Shown piece by piece: positions 7,928 through 16,899 of a stretch of 64,000 bases of DNA. The notes under the pieces were generated by a model. It did no database searches. It saw only the letters and a list, made by a program, of their open reading frames with translations, and had not been told where the DNA came from. A program made the translations under genes and the position numbers. Location of the stretch: NCBI RefSeq assembly GCF_003390935.1, contig NZ_QNQZ01000011.1, forward strand, positions 1 through 64,000, in the 5' to 3' direction. Numbering within the stretch: position 1 is the first letter of the stretch; every line of letters starts with the position of its first letter. This DNA is from Lewinella sp. IMCC34191 (GTDB lineage: Bacteria > Bacteroidota > Bacteroidia > Chitinophagales > Saprospiraceae).

Positions 7928-8476
7928 TTATCGGTTGTAAGCGCTCATCGTATTTGCCAAGCCATGGGCGCAAAAGCTCAGACAGGCAGCCGCTGCGTCT
8001 TCCACCAGCTTTGGAAGGGCATCGAGCTCTTCCGGCTTCCATTCGCTGAGAACGTAGTCGGCCTGCTGGCCCGGGTGAAAATCCTTGCCGATCCCGACAC
8101 GGAGACGGGCATAATTATTCCCCCCAGTCATCTGATCGATGTCCTTCAGACCATTGTGACCGGCATCGCTGCCCTTGCCGCGCAGGCGCAGGCGTCCGAA
8201 GTCGAGGTGGAGGTCGTCCATGACCACCAGCAGCCTTTCCTTAGGGATCTTTTCGGCCTGCAGCCAGTAGCGGACCGCTTTCCCACTCAGATTCATGAAG
8301 GTATTCGGCTTGAGCAGGATCAGTTGCTTGCCACGGTGGCGAATGCGCGCCACGTCACCGAGATTTTCAGTTTTCCAGTCATCCGTCAGGTCTTCCAGCA
8401 CCCGGAAGCCGACGTTGTGGCGGGTATCTTCGTATTTGGGGCCGGGGTTGCCGAGGCCAGCGATGAGGAACTTCAT
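7928..8476 (-). CDS. pth: Peptidyl-tRNA hydrolase
   Basis: Recycles peptidyl-tRNA released from ribosomes by cleaving the ester bond. 182 residues, of usual length. Key features are GLGNPGPKYEDTRHNVGF with the catalytic His20, MDDLHLDFG with the conserved Asp, and KGSDAGHNGLKDI. The ATG lies 5 nt downstream of a perfect TACCTTTG element (plus 8482-8489), so the transcript probably has little or no 5' leader. It precedes crtI on the same strand with a 54-nt gap, so the carotenoid genes may be co-transcribed. Confidence 0.95.
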   Translation of the reverse strand: MKFLIAGLGNPGPKYEDTRHNVGFRVLEDLTDDWKTENLGDVARIRHRGKQLILLKPNTFMNLSGKAVRYWLQAEKIPKERLLVVMDDLHLDFGRLRLRGKGSDAGHNGLKDIDQMTGGNNYARLRVGIGKDFHPGQQADYVLSEWKPEELDALPKLVEDAAAACLSFCAHGLANTMSAYNR

Positions 8477-8481
8477 GGGGG

Positions 8482-8489
8482 CAAAGGTA
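8482..8489 (-). promoter_or_regulatory. -7 promoter element of pth, 5 nt from the start codon
   Basis: The minus-strand sequence TACCTTTG is a perfect TAnnTTTG match, followed by five C residues and ATG. No TTG is seen at the expected -33 position. If transcription starts 4-7 nt after the element, the mRNA begins at or next to the initiation codon. Confidence 0.6.
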
Positions 8490-8579
8490 AGCGGACATCG
8501 TCGGTGCGGCCGTTGCCTTTTCAGTTCAAGATTGGGTGGCTTAGGTTGTTTTTGACTCTCTCACCTAAAAAACCCCACC

Positions 8580-9842
8580 GTGAAAACTATCCGATACGGC
8601 TCGACCGCCCTCTTTCTACTGGCTTGCCTCCCACTGTTCGGTCAGTGGTTGCCGACAAATTTTCCGTCCGAATATCGTGTGACCGAGCTGAACGTATCCG
8701 GCCGCCGGATTATAGCCAACCTTGGTGGCGCGGTCTTCGTATCAACGGACGGCGGGCAGACCACCGAATGGATCACGGAGGGTGACGGCCTTCCTTTCGC
8801 TCCTTACGCTTTGGTTACGGATTCTGCTCTGTTTGTGACCGCCAGCGATTACAACATCTACCGTACGACCGACTGGGGAGAAAACTGGCAAGCCGCAACC
8901 TTTGATCCCGCGCCCGCTTCCCTTACTCACTTCAGTGATTTATTTACCAATCGCGCCGGGGATAAGTTCGCCGTCAATGACCGGGGGCAGCTTTACCGCT
9001 CCGCGGATGGCCTCCACTGGAAGGAAGTCATCATCGAAGGTCCGGACCTCAATACCGACCAGTTTTTGCTTTCCGGAATTGCCCTAGGGAATGATACGCT
9101 ACTGCTCGGCCTGGCGGGAGGGGTCTTTCGCTCCGGCGACGATGGCTTGACCTGGACCTACCGGGAATTTTCCGAACGTGGATTACAGGTTCATCGCCTG
9201 GATACCACCCTACAGGGGGCTCTGTACGCCGCTACCACCGGATCCGGAGTGTACCGGTCGCTGGATGGCGGTGTGGACTGGGAGCCGCTAAACAACGGTT
9301 TGCCCGACCAGCGAAGAAACATCTTGGACATGGAGATCGTCGACGGTAACGATGTATACATCACCAACAATATTGACAGGGATGACCCTGGAAACCTGTA
9401 CCGGTACAATACGACAGAAGAACGGTGGGAGAAGCTGTGCGCTAACGAAGAGGCGGAATTTGTCTTCGATCAGTTGGTTAGCGACGAAACACATCTGTAC
9501 GCTAGCATCTCGGACAATAAGGGTATTTGGAAGCGCCCCCTGGTTGAGCTCACGGGGTCCGAATGCTCTATTACCTCCACTACGTCGATAGCTTCGGTAC
9601 AGGCCTTACGATTTTATCCTAATCCGGTCCGTGAGCAAGTTATCATCGACCGTGATTTTTCCGGCATGAAAATAGCTTACTCGATCCTCAATGCCTTCGG
9701 AAGGGAAGTAAAAAACGGCCACCGGCAGCCCACCGACGAACGGATGCAAATCGATCTGCGGCAACTCCCTGCCGGGCCCTACTTCCTTTCCTTGCTCACG
9801 GGAGAGGGTGATCGTTACACTGCTCGACTCCTGAAACAGTAG
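8580..9842 (+). CDS. Secreted BNR/beta-propeller protein with T9SS sorting tail
   Basis: 420 residues from a GTG start, with a signal peptide (to about residue 21, FGQ). The body repeats a sialidase-like/YCF48-like pattern with Asp-box-type motifs (STDGGQTTEW, TTDWGENWQ, SGDDGLTWTY, SLDGGVDWEP), suggesting a multi-bladed propeller. The last about 75 residues (FYPNPVREQVIIDRDFS... PAGPYFLSLLTGEGD) are a type A T9SS C-terminal sorting domain, so the protein is probably exported and attached at the cell surface. No catalytic assignment is possible. It is divergent from pth and directly upstream of tgt. Confidence 0.72.
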   Translation: MKTIRYGSTALFLLACLPLFGQWLPTNFPSEYRVTELNVSGRRIIANLGGAVFVSTDGGQTTEWITEGDGLPFAPYALVTDSALFVTASDYNIYRTTDWGENWQAATFDPAPASLTHFSDLFTNRAGDKFAVNDRGQLYRSADGLHWKEVIIEGPDLNTDQFLLSGIALGNDTLLLGLAGGVFRSGDDGLTWTYREFSERGLQVHRLDTTLQGALYAATTGSGVYRSLDGGVDWEPLNNGLPDQRRNILDMEIVDGNDVYITNNIDRDDPGNLYRYNTTEERWEKLCANEEAEFVFDQLVSDETHLYASISDNKGIWKRPLVELTGSECSITSTTSIASVQALRFYPNPVREQVIIDRDFSGMKIAYSILNAFGREVKNGHRQPTDERMQIDLRQLPAGPYFLSLLTGEGDRYTARLLKQ

Positions 9843-9861
9843 TGATCGGGGCGAAGCTTCC

Positions 9862-9869
9862 TACCTTCG
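9862..9869 (+). promoter_or_regulatory. -7-like element 6 nt upstream of tgt
   Basis: TACCTTCG (one mismatch to TAnnTTTG) lies 6 nt before the tgt ATG. It sits inside an inverted repeat, GGGGCGAAG (9848-9856) against CTTCGCGCCCC (9865-9875). This could act as a weak terminator for the preceding gene or fold over the tgt start region. Confidence 0.45.
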
Positions 9870-9875
9870 CGCCCC

Positions 9876-11009
9876 ATGCAGTTTTCGCTCCTCCATACCG
9901 ATCAGCCGTCAGCCGCCCGCGCCGGCGAGCTCATCACCGACCACGGTACCATCCAGACCCCAATATTCATGCCGGTGGGCACCTTAGGGACCGTAAAGGG
10001 CGTCCACCAAAGCGAGCTGAAGGAACAGGTCAAGGCCCAGATCATCCTCGGCAACACCTACCACCTGTACCTGCGCCCCGGCACCGAGATCCTCGAAGCC
10101 GCCGGTGGCCTGCACCGCTTCATGCAGTGGGAGGGACCCATCCTTACCGATAGCGGCGGCTACCAGGTGTTCAGCCTGGCCCATCGCCGCAAGATCACCG
10201 AGGAGGGCGCCACCTTCGCCAGCCACATCGACGGGAGCAAGCACCTCTTCAGCCCCGAGAGCAGCCTCGCCATCCAACGCAGCATCGGGGCGGATATCGT
10301 CATGGCTTTCGACGAGTGCCCCCCCTACCCTTCTACCCGCCGGTACACCGAGGACAGTATGCACCTCACCCACCGCTGGCTCGAGCGTTGCGTGACCTTC
10401 ATGCGGGAAAGCCAGCCGAAGTACGGCCATTCCCAGGCCCTCTTCCCCATTGTTCAGGGCGGCAGCTTCGACGATCTGCGCAAACAGTCCTGTGAGTTCA
10501 TCGCCTCCCAGGACCAGCCCGGCAATGCCATCGGCGGCCTCTCCGTTGGAGAGCCTATTCCGGATATGTACCGCATCACCCAACTGTGCTGCGATATCCT
10601 ACCCAAAGACAAGCCCCGCTACCTCATGGGCGTCGGAACCCCCGCTAACATCCTGGAGTGCATCGCCCGCGGTGTTGACATGTTCGACTGCGTCCTTCCC
10701 AGCCGCAACGCCCGCCACGGCATGCTCTACACCCGCGACGGCATCATCAACATCAAGAACGCGAAGTGGAAGAACGACCACTCCCCCATCGATGCCCGCC
10801 CCGACGCCGCCCCGACCTCCCAGGTACACAGCAAGGCCTACCTCTGCCACCTCATCCGCTGTGGCGAATTACTGGCCGGCCAGATCGCCACCCTGCACAA
10901 CTTGGCCTTTTACCTTTCCCTGGTCCGCGAGGCCCGCGAGCGCATTATCGATGGCAGCTTCCTCGGCTGGAAAGACGAGTTGGTACCCCAGCTCGAGCGG
11001 CGTCTCTAG
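9876..11009 (+). CDS. tgt: tRNA-guanine transglycosylase
   Basis: Exchanges guanine-34 for preQ1 in queuosine-type tRNAs. 377 residues, with FMPVGTLGTVKGV, NTYHLYLRPG, LTDSGGYQVFSL (catalytic Asp) and DCVLPSRNARHG. The usual zinc site is altered: where E. coli has CDCYTC after GPLDPE, this protein has PIDARPDAAPTSQVHSKAY and lacks all three cysteines, although the fourth ligand His (TLHNLAFY) is kept. I think related Bacteroidota enzymes share this loss but could not check. The gene is followed by a long hairpin array before pyrH. Confidence 0.93.
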   Translation: MQFSLLHTDQPSAARAGELITDHGTIQTPIFMPVGTLGTVKGVHQSELKEQVKAQIILGNTYHLYLRPGTEILEAAGGLHRFMQWEGPILTDSGGYQVFSLAHRRKITEEGATFASHIDGSKHLFSPESSLAIQRSIGADIVMAFDECPPYPSTRRYTEDSMHLTHRWLERCVTFMRESQPKYGHSQALFPIVQGGSFDDLRKQSCEFIASQDQPGNAIGGLSVGEPIPDMYRITQLCCDILPKDKPRYLMGVGTPANILECIARGVDMFDCVLPSRNARHGMLYTRDGIINIKNAKWKNDHSPIDARPDAAPTSQVHSKAYLCHLIRCGELLAGQIATLHNLAFYLSLVREARERIIDGSFLGWKDELVPQLERRL

Positions 11010-11322
11010 AAGAGCCGTAGGCTCGTCTATTAGCCAGGAGCGCAGCGATCTGTCGTCTACCAGGGCTGAAAGCCCGTCTACCAGCGGGAAGCGTTAGCGA
11101 CCCCGCGTCTACCAGGGCCAGAGGCCCGTCTACTAGTCAGGAGCGCAGCGATCTGGCGTCTACCAGGGCTGAAAGCCCGTCTACCAGCGGGAAGCGTCAG
11201 CAACCCCGCGTCTACCAGGGCCAGAGGCCCGTCTACTAGTCAGGAGCGCAGCGATCTGGCGTCTACTAACAACCGAAGGCCCGTCTACCAGCAAGAAGCG
11301 AAGCGACCTTGCGTCTATTACC
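11010..11322. repeat. Mosaic array of short hairpins joined by GTCTACCA linkers
   Basis: About ten different short palindromes are separated by the near-constant linker GTCTA(C/T)(C/T)A. Examples are GAGCC-gta-GGCTC, GGGCT-gaa-AGCCC, GGGCC-aga-GGCCC, a GCGGGAAGCG...CCCCGC element and an AGGAGCGCAGCGATCT element. A higher-order unit of 103 bp (first GGGCT at 11063, next at 11166) is present about 2.5 times. Arms differ between hairpins but stay complementary. There is no coding potential. It lies between tgt and pyrH and may act as a transcription or mRNA-stability element or be a REP-like mobile array; that is inference. Confidence 0.9.
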
Positions 11323-11330
11323 TACCTTTG
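11323..11330 (+). promoter_or_regulatory. -7 element upstream of pyrH
   Basis: TACCTTTG is a perfect TAnnTTTG match, 18 nt before the chosen pyrH ATG (11349). No well-spaced TTG was found; upstream is the hairpin array. Confidence 0.5.
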
Positions 11331-11348
11331 CCAAAATCCCGAACCATC

Positions 11349-12065
11349 ATGGCCCTAAAATACCGTCGCATCATGCTCAAACTGTCCGGTGAGACCCTGA
11401 TGGGCGACCAGCAGTACGGCATCGATCCGAAAATGCTCACCTACTACACCAAGCAGATCAAGGAACTGATCGACATCGGCGTAGAAGTGGCGGTAGTCAT
11501 CGGTGGCGGCAATATTTTCCGGGGGCTATCCGCCGCGGAATCCGGGGTAGAGCGCACGCAGGGCGACTATATGGGCATGCTCGCCACGGTCATCAACGGC
11601 ATGGCGCTCCAGAGCATGATGGAAACCCACGGGGTCTTCACCCGCCTGGTTTCCGCCATCGAAATGCAGCAGATCGCCGAGCCGTACATCCGCCGGCGCG
11701 CCATTCGCCACCTGGAGAAAGGACGGGTCGTCATCTTTAGTGCCGGTACCGGCAACCCTTACTTCACCACGGACAGCGCCGCCGCCCTACGCGCCAATGA
11801 GATCGGTGCCGACGTGATCCTGAAGGGAACCCGGGTAGACGGCATCTATACCGCCGATCCCGAAAAAGACCCCAGCGCCACGCGCTACGACAAGATCTCC
11901 TTCCGGGACGTGATGAATAAAAACCTGCGGGTCATGGACCAGGCCGCCTTCGCCCTCTGCGCGGAGAACGATCTGCCCATCATCGTTTTCGACATCAACG
12001 AACCCAGCAACCTGCGCAAGATCATGTTCGGCGAGAAGGTGGGCACGCTCGTGACCAATGTCTAG
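11349..12065 (+). CDS. pyrH: UMP kinase
   Basis: Phosphorylates UMP to UDP with ATP; a hexameric amino-acid-kinase-fold enzyme. 238 residues from ATG 11349; an in-frame TTG at 11328 is possible but family N-termini begin at [12 protein letters not shown]. Motifs are [19 protein letters not shown], the catalytic [16 protein letters not shown] segment ([15 protein letters not shown]) and [17 protein letters not shown]. It is convergent with the GH30 gene, from which it is separated by a strong hairpin. Confidence 0.95.
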   Translation: MALKYRRIMLKLSGETLMGDQQYGIDPKMLTYYTKQIKELIDIGVEVAVVIGGGNIFRGLSAAESGVERTQGDYMGMLATVINGMALQSMMETHGVFTRLVSAIEMQQIAEPYIRRRAIRHLEKGRVVIFSAGTGNPYFTTDSAAALRANEIGADVILKGTRVDGIYTADPEKDPSATRYDKISFRDVMNKNLRVMDQAAFALCAENDLPIIVFDINEPSNLRKIMFGEKVGTLVTNV

Positions 12066-12067
12066 GT

Positions 12068-12110
12068 AAAAAGAGCGTCCGCTGATATCCCAGGATACCA
12101 GCGGACGCTC
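12068..12110. terminator. Rho-independent terminator between pyrH and the GH30 gene
   Basis: Perfect 12-bp arms GAGCGTCCGCTG (12073-12084) and CAGCGGACGCTC (12099-12110) enclose a 14-nt loop. On the minus strand the stem is followed by TTTTT, fitting a terminator for the GH30 gene. On the plus strand it follows the pyrH stop by 7 nt without a T-run, but could still act on both sides. Confidence 0.8.
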
Positions 12111-12129
12111 CTCAAACAACAGGCTTCCC

Positions 12130-14397
12130 TTACCGGTCTACCCGCAATTTAGCGGTACCGATTCCGGCCGTTCCGCGGGTCAGGACGATGTACGTACCCA
12201 CCCGCAGATCGGGGGTTACCGTCGTGCGGTAAGTCGGTTCACTGTAGCGCTCCCGCCAGACTTCGCGGCCGTCGATCGACATGATCCGGAGATCGGTAAA
12301 GGACCGGGGACTCTCCACCGTGAAAGCGGCACTTGTCGGATTGGGGAACAGCCCGATCGTTTCTGCCCGTGGTTCGCGGGCCAGGCCGGTGGATTCGCAC
12401 AATGCGGAAGGCTCTCCCATATCCGTCGGTGGCGTTGTGCCGGGGCTCAGATAAAACTTATCCAGCAGGGCGCCATCTTCGCGGAAGACTACGGAAAGGG
12501 TGTGCATACCGCTGTCCAGGTAAAAGGTGACCGGGTTAGCCGGATCCCCGTCGTGGACGTCGTCCCAGGCCCAGTCGGGGCCACCGGTGATGCTGTTCCA
12601 CAAGATCCAGTCGCCGTCATCCATCCGGATCCAGAAGGAATCGTCGTTCGCGGAGGGTGCGGTCACCCGTCCAAACAGGGTATAGCTGGTGGAATCCATT
12701 ACGCTAAAGGACATGACGATCTGATCGTCCGCCTCCTCGGACGCCGCTTCCAGAATTTCCACGCCCGTTGCCGTAGCCGCGTACTTGCCATTGGAGGCCG
12801 TTTCATCTTCCGTGATCACCCAGTTCGCGCCCACCGTACCGCACTCGACGTCCAGCCAGACGCCCGGGTCTACGTAGTCCGCGCTCCGCTGGATCGTCAC
12901 GGCCAGGGTATCCGTGGTCCGGGCACCGTCATTATCCGTTACCGCCAGTACGAATTCGTACGTCCCCGGTGCCAGTGCGACGGAGTCCATAGCCTCCGCG
13001 GAGACCTGCTCGCCGGCGAGCGACCAGTTGTAACCTGCGATCGTTCCGTCACCATCCGTACTGCCATTCGCGTCGAGGTGTACCATGACGGCCAGGGTGT
13101 TCAGACTGTCGGTCAACGTCTGGTCGCTACCGGCCTCCGCGACCGGTGGCACGTTATCGACGGCTCCGGAGTTGCCCGTGTAGGTAGTGAATGTCATGAT
13201 GCTGGCGGCCGGCAGGCTCACGGCGAGGGCGCCGTCCGTCGTCGGATAAGTACCCAGCGGCTCCAGATTGCGGGTAGTGTCCGTAACGTAGCCGGTCAGC
13301 TCGCTGTAGGCGGACGTACCCAGATTCAGATCCAGGCTCAAGGCATTCCCGCTGGGATTTACGGCCACGATCACCATGGTCGTATCGGTTTTGTAGGCGG
13401 TAATATCCGCTCCGGTGGAGTGGGCAACGTCAACCCGCACGGCACCCGGCCGGATGAATTTGGAGAAGTGGCTCATGACGTAGCCGCGCTTGGAGATATT
13501 TCCGTCGTCCTGGATCAGGCCGTAGAAGCGACGTATGTACCACCAGATGTAGGCGTTGAAGTTTGCCTGCATCGTTCCCGATATTTCGGTACCCACGCCC
13601 AGCGCATTGGGCCAGGCGTTGGCGTCGGTGTTGCTGTCCGTGTAATGCTCGGTCATCCATACCTCCTTCCCCTTTTCCCGGGCCAGGGGGTAATCCCGGA
13701 TCGTAGCGCCGTAGAGGTGACCGCCCACGATGTCCAGGTTTTGTTCCGCTACCGGATCGTTGAGGATCGGATCGGTATAGGCGTGATTAAAGCCCAGGGC
13801 TTCGGAAGCTACTAGGTTGATTCCCTCAAATTTGTCGCCCTGCTCCTTAACGAAGGTAAGCAACTGTTCGGGCGACCAGTCGCAGGATTCGTAGGTGGCC
13901 CCGGACCAGTCCGGTTCGTTCTGCACCGAGATGGCATGCAGGGGAGCTCCGTTCATCTCCATGAAGTCGGCGAAGCCCATCAGGTGTTCGGCGTAATCGT
14001 CGTAGTACTCCGGCAGGAGTTCGCCACGGACGATATCGTTGTTGGTCTTCATATTGACCGGTGGAGACCAGGGGCTGGCCAGAATGATCGCTCCGAGATT
14101 GTGGGCCTGTCGAGCAACCGGTACCTGTAACTCGTAGATGCCGGAATCCGATGGGGCCTTGATCCGGAGGATAGTCAGCCCCATCTGCCCGGGTTCGTTA
14201 CCGAAGGCCTTGTCGACCAAGGAAGAGTCGAGGTTGGCGATCCAGTCGGGCATATTGACGCCCCCGAAGCCGGTGATGGTTTGGTGTTCCGTAGTGGGGT
14301 CTACAATCACTTGCTGGGCGGAGACCACACTCGGCAGTAGGAGGCACCAGCAGATGGCCCCCAGAAACTGGCGGGAAAAAATAAAAGTCATTTTCAC
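12130..14397 (-). CDS. Secreted GH30 xylanase with PKD-like, CBM-like and T9SS domains
   Basis: 755 residues. A signal peptide (to about residue 28) is followed by a GH30 (beta/alpha)8 plus beta-sandwich catalytic unit to about 400. The likely acid/base is Glu161 in ISVQNEPD and the nucleophile Glu250 in WMTEHY; GFGGVNMPDW is the usual N-terminal GH30 motif. The overall look is of subfamily 8 (glucuronoxylan endoxylanase). A PKD-like domain follows (about 415-505, VAEAGSDQTL... GTYEFVLAVTDNDG), then a beta-sandwich resembling a carbohydrate-binding module (about 510-660), then a T9SS sorting tail (GLFPNPTSAAFTVESP). It lies 82 bp downstream of the dehydrogenase gene, so it may be the last gene of the xylan operon or have its own promoter. 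Debranching specificity is inferred only. Confidence 0.85.
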   Translation of the reverse strand: MKMTFIFSRQFLGAICWCLLLPSVVSAQQVIVDPTTEHQTITGFGGVNMPDWIANLDSSLVDKAFGNEPGQMGLTILRIKAPSDSGIYELQVPVARQAHNLGAIILASPWSPPVNMKTNNDIVRGELLPEYYDDYAEHLMGFADFMEMNGAPLHAISVQNEPDWSGATYESCDWSPEQLLTFVKEQGDKFEGINLVASEALGFNHAYTDPILNDPVAEQNLDIVGGHLYGATIRDYPLAREKGKEVWMTEHYTDSNTDANAWPNALGVGTEISGTMQANFNAYIWWYIRRFYGLIQDDGNISKRGYVMSHFSKFIRPGAVRVDVAHSTGADITAYKTDTTMVIVAVNPSGNALSLDLNLGTSAYSELTGYVTDTTRNLEPLGTYPTTDGALAVSLPAASIMTFTTYTGNSGAVDNVPPVAEAGSDQTLTDSLNTLAVMVHLDANGSTDGDGTIAGYNWSLAGEQVSAEAMDSVALAPGTYEFVLAVTDNDGARTTDTLAVTIQRSADYVDPGVWLDVECGTVGANWVITEDETASNGKYAATATGVEILEAASEEADDQIVMSFSVMDSTSYTLFGRVTAPSANDDSFWIRMDDGDWILWNSITGGPDWAWDDVHDGDPANPVTFYLDSGMHTLSVVFREDGALLDKFYLSPGTTPPTDMGEPSALCESTGLAREPRAETIGLFPNPTSAAFTVESPRSFTDLRIMSIDGREVWRERYSEPTYRTTVTPDLRVGTYIVLTRGTAGIGTAKLRVDR

Positions 14398-14479
14398 AAT
14401 TAATCGACTTAAGTAGGTAACGCCGGAACCGCAGCACCAGGAAGCTGTGGCCCGACAAATGGGTAAAAGGCAAATCAGA

Positions 14480-16060
14480 TTAGGGAACCTGGCGGACGCC
14501 GTCGATCATTCGGTGGATGGACAGCGGGTTCTTTTCCCGCAGCGCGGGCGGCAATAATTGGTCGGGAAAATTCTGAAAACAAACCGGGCGGGCAAAGCGC
14601 AGGATGGCCCGGGTACCCACCGAAGTGGTCCGGCTATCCGTTGTAGCGGGAAACGGCCCGCCGTGTACCATCGAGTGACATACTTCGACGCCCGTAGGGA
14701 AATTGTTGATGATCAGGCGGCCGGCTTTCTGCTCCAGGATCGTGATGAGATCACGGTGTTGCTCCAGGTCTTCCGGAGTACCGAAGAGCGTAACGGTGAG
14801 GTGGCCACCCAGGCGACGGGCACTTTCCAGCAGTTGCTCCCGCGATCCGCCGCTAAGCAGCACGCTGGAGGGACCGAAAACCTCTTCCTCCAGGTCCGTA
14901 TCCGCCAGGTAGCGATCGATCGAGGCAGCAAATAAACGGGCCTGTCCGGTATATCCGCCGTTGCCGGTCGCGCCCTCGCCGACCAACTCGACCCGGTCGG
15001 CCCCGCGCAGGCGATCGACGCCGCTTTCATAGGCATCGCGGATGCGTTCGTTGAGCATGACGGCTGCATCCACGCCCCTGAACTCCGTGGCAACGGCCTG
15101 GGTAAAGGCGTCCGTGTCTCCGTTAGGCGGCAGGAATACCAGCCCGGGGTTCGTGCAGAACTGCCCTACGCCGAGGGTGACGGACTGGGTCAGCCCCTTG
15201 GCGATTTCCTGCCCGCGCTCCCGCAGGGCATTCGGCAGAATGAATACCGGATTGGAACTTCCCATTTCGGCGTATACCGGGATAGGTTGCTTCCGTTCGT
15301 TGGCCGCCCGGAACAGCGCGGTCCCTCCGCCATAGGAGCCCGTAAAGCCGACCGCCTGAATGGCCGGGTGCTTAACCAGCCACATCCCGCTATCGTGGTC
15401 GTCTCCCTGAATCAGGGAGAACACACCGGCGGGTAACTCGGCTTTCTGAACAGCGCTGTTAATGGCCGTAGCGATCAGCTCGCAGGTACCGGGGTGACTG
15501 GGATGCCCCTTCGCCACCACCGGGCAGCCGGCGGCCAGGGCGGAGGCGGTATCCCCGCCGGCAACCGAGAAGGCCAGGGGAAAGTTACTGGCGCCGAATA
15601 CCGCCACCGGTCCTAATGGTCGCAACATCGACCGGACGTCCGGTTTCGGGAGGGGTTCCCGGTCGGGGTTCGCGCGGTCGATGCGGGCGTCCACCCAGGA
15701 ACCCTCCTCCACCACGTCGGCGAAGAGGCGCAACTGGTTGACGGTCCGCCCCCGCTCGCCCTGGATGCGACCGGCCGGAAGACCCGACTCCGCGCAGCAG
15801 CGCTCAACTAGGGTATCGCCCAGCGCCATAATTTCTTCGGCGACGGAGCGCAGGAAATTAGCTCGTTGCGCAGGGGTCGTGTCGCGGAACGCTCCGAAGG
15901 CATTGCCAGCGGCACGGGCGGCACAGTCTACCTCGCTTTCCGTAGCGGCGTAAAAGTCGGTAGCCAATTTTTCTCCGTTAGCGGGGTTGATGCCGCGGAA
16001 GGTGCGGGATCCGGCGGCAGTGGCTTCGCCGGCGATGTATTGTTTTCCTGTCAGGGTCAT
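14480..16060 (-). CDS. 2-oxoglutarate semialdehyde (2,5-dioxovalerate) dehydrogenase
   Basis: Aldehyde dehydrogenase that would oxidise 2-oxoglutarate semialdehyde to 2-oxoglutarate, the last step of the Weimberg pathway. 526 residues from ATG 16060. The frame is open to 16192, but the extension overlaps the upstream gene out of phase. Catalytic residues are Cys302 in GQFCTNPGL and Glu265 in AEMGSSNP, with FGASNFPLAFS (Asn159) and GFTGS for NADP binding. These loops match the FAH-linked KGSADH subfamily rather than betaine or succinic semialdehyde dehydrogenases. The start overlaps the FAH-family gene stop as ATGA, so the two are translationally coupled. Confidence 0.85.
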   Translation of the reverse strand: MTLTGKQYIAGEATAAGSRTFRGINPANGEKLATDFYAATESEVDCAARAAGNAFGAFRDTTPAQRANFLRSVAEEIMALGDTLVERCCAESGLPAGRIQGERGRTVNQLRLFADVVEEGSWVDARIDRANPDREPLPKPDVRSMLRPLGPVAVFGASNFPLAFSVAGGDTASALAAGCPVVAKGHPSHPGTCELIATAINSAVQKAELPAGVFSLIQGDDHDSGMWLVKHPAIQAVGFTGSYGGGTALFRAANERKQPIPVYAEMGSSNPVFILPNALRERGQEIAKGLTQSVTLGVGQFCTNPGLVFLPPNGDTDAFTQAVATEFRGVDAAVMLNERIRDAYESGVDRLRGADRVELVGEGATGNGGYTGQARLFAASIDRYLADTDLEEEVFGPSSVLLSGGSREQLLESARRLGGHLTVTLFGTPEDLEQHRDLITILEQKAGRLIINNFPTGVEVCHSMVHGGPFPATTDSRTTSVGTRAILRFARPVCFQNFPDQLLPPALREKNPLSIHRMIDGVRQVP

Positions 16061-16896
16061 TGTACGATATTTATCAGGGTTCCGATGGGTTCGATGGTGA
16101 TGCGGATCTCGTCTTCGCTCTGGAGCGTGAAATCCGGACCGGGCACGATACCCGTCCCCGTCATCAGCAAGCAGCCGGCGGGGAAAGTGCACTCGCGGAA
16201 GAGGTATTCGACCAGTTCCGGCGGCTTACGCTTCATCTGGCCGAGGGTAGTTTCCCCGGAGAAGGCGGCTTGCCCGCCCCGCAGCACCTGCATGGAGATC
16301 CTGGTATCGGGCGGCAAGGGGTCTTCCGTTACAAGCACACACGGACCCAAGCCCGCACAGGCGTCATATGTTTTCGCCTGCGGCAGGTAAAGTGGGTTTT
16401 CCCCCTCTATACTTCGCGAACTCATGTCGTTGCCGATGGTGTAACCGACGATCTTGCCCGAGGCGGTAATGACCAGCGTGAGTTCGGGTTCGGGCACGTC
16501 CCAGGTGCTGTCCCGGCGGATACGCACCTTCCCCCCGCTTCCCACGGTGCGGGCCGACGTCGCCTTGAAAAAGAGTTCCGGCCGGTCAGCCGCGTACACC
16601 CGCTCGTAAAAGGTGCCGCCCCCGGCCTTTTCCGATTCCTCCTGGCGGGCGAGCTTGCTGTTGAAGTAGGTTACGCCGCTGGCCCAGACTTCCTGCGCGC
16701 CATAGGCTACGCTCAGCGGATCGCTGTTCTTTACCTGCGCTCCGCCGCCCTCTTCACCGTCCGCTATGGCGGTCAACTTGTCGAATAGGTCGTCATCGTT
16801 CAAAAAGGTGTCCCACTGGGCATCGATGGGGTAAAATTTTCCCTCCCGTTCCAGGATGATGCCGTCCGCCGTGCGATAGAGTTTCATAGCTTGCAT
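16057..16896 (-). CDS. FAH-family 2-keto-3-deoxypentonate dehydratase (XylX-like)
   Basis: 279 residues of the fumarylacetoacetate hydrolase fold. The metal-site acids are visible as Glu136 and Glu138 in DVPEPELTLV and Asp157 in GNDMSSR, with LPQAKTYD supplying the conserved Lys. In the Weimberg pathway an FAH-family enzyme dehydrates 2-keto-3-deoxy-D-xylonate to 2-oxoglutarate semialdehyde; the flanking dehydratase and semialdehyde dehydrogenase support that role. A hydrolase of another oxo acid cannot be excluded from sequence alone. The gap to the permease gene is 3 nt and the overlap with the dehydrogenase is 4 nt. Confidence 0.8.
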   Translation of the reverse strand: MQAMKLYRTADGIILEREGKFYPIDAQWDTFLNDDDLFDKLTAIADGEEGGGAQVKNSDPLSVAYGAQEVWASGVTYFNSKLARQEESEKAGGGTFYERVYAADRPELFFKATSARTVGSGGKVRIRRDSTWDVPEPELTLVITASGKIVGYTIGNDMSSRSIEGENPLYLPQAKTYDACAGLGPCVLVTEDPLPPDTRISMQVLRGGQAAFSGETTLGQMKRKPPELVEYLFRECTFPAGCLLMTGTGIVPGPDFTLQSEDEIRITIEPIGTLINIVQ

Positions 16897-16899
16897 TGT

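Noticed and set aside
11010..11322. Possible CRISPR array between tgt and pyrH
   Set aside because: Linkers are only about 8 nt, the intervening units are palindromes that recur at 103 bp, and there are no unique spacers or cas genes.
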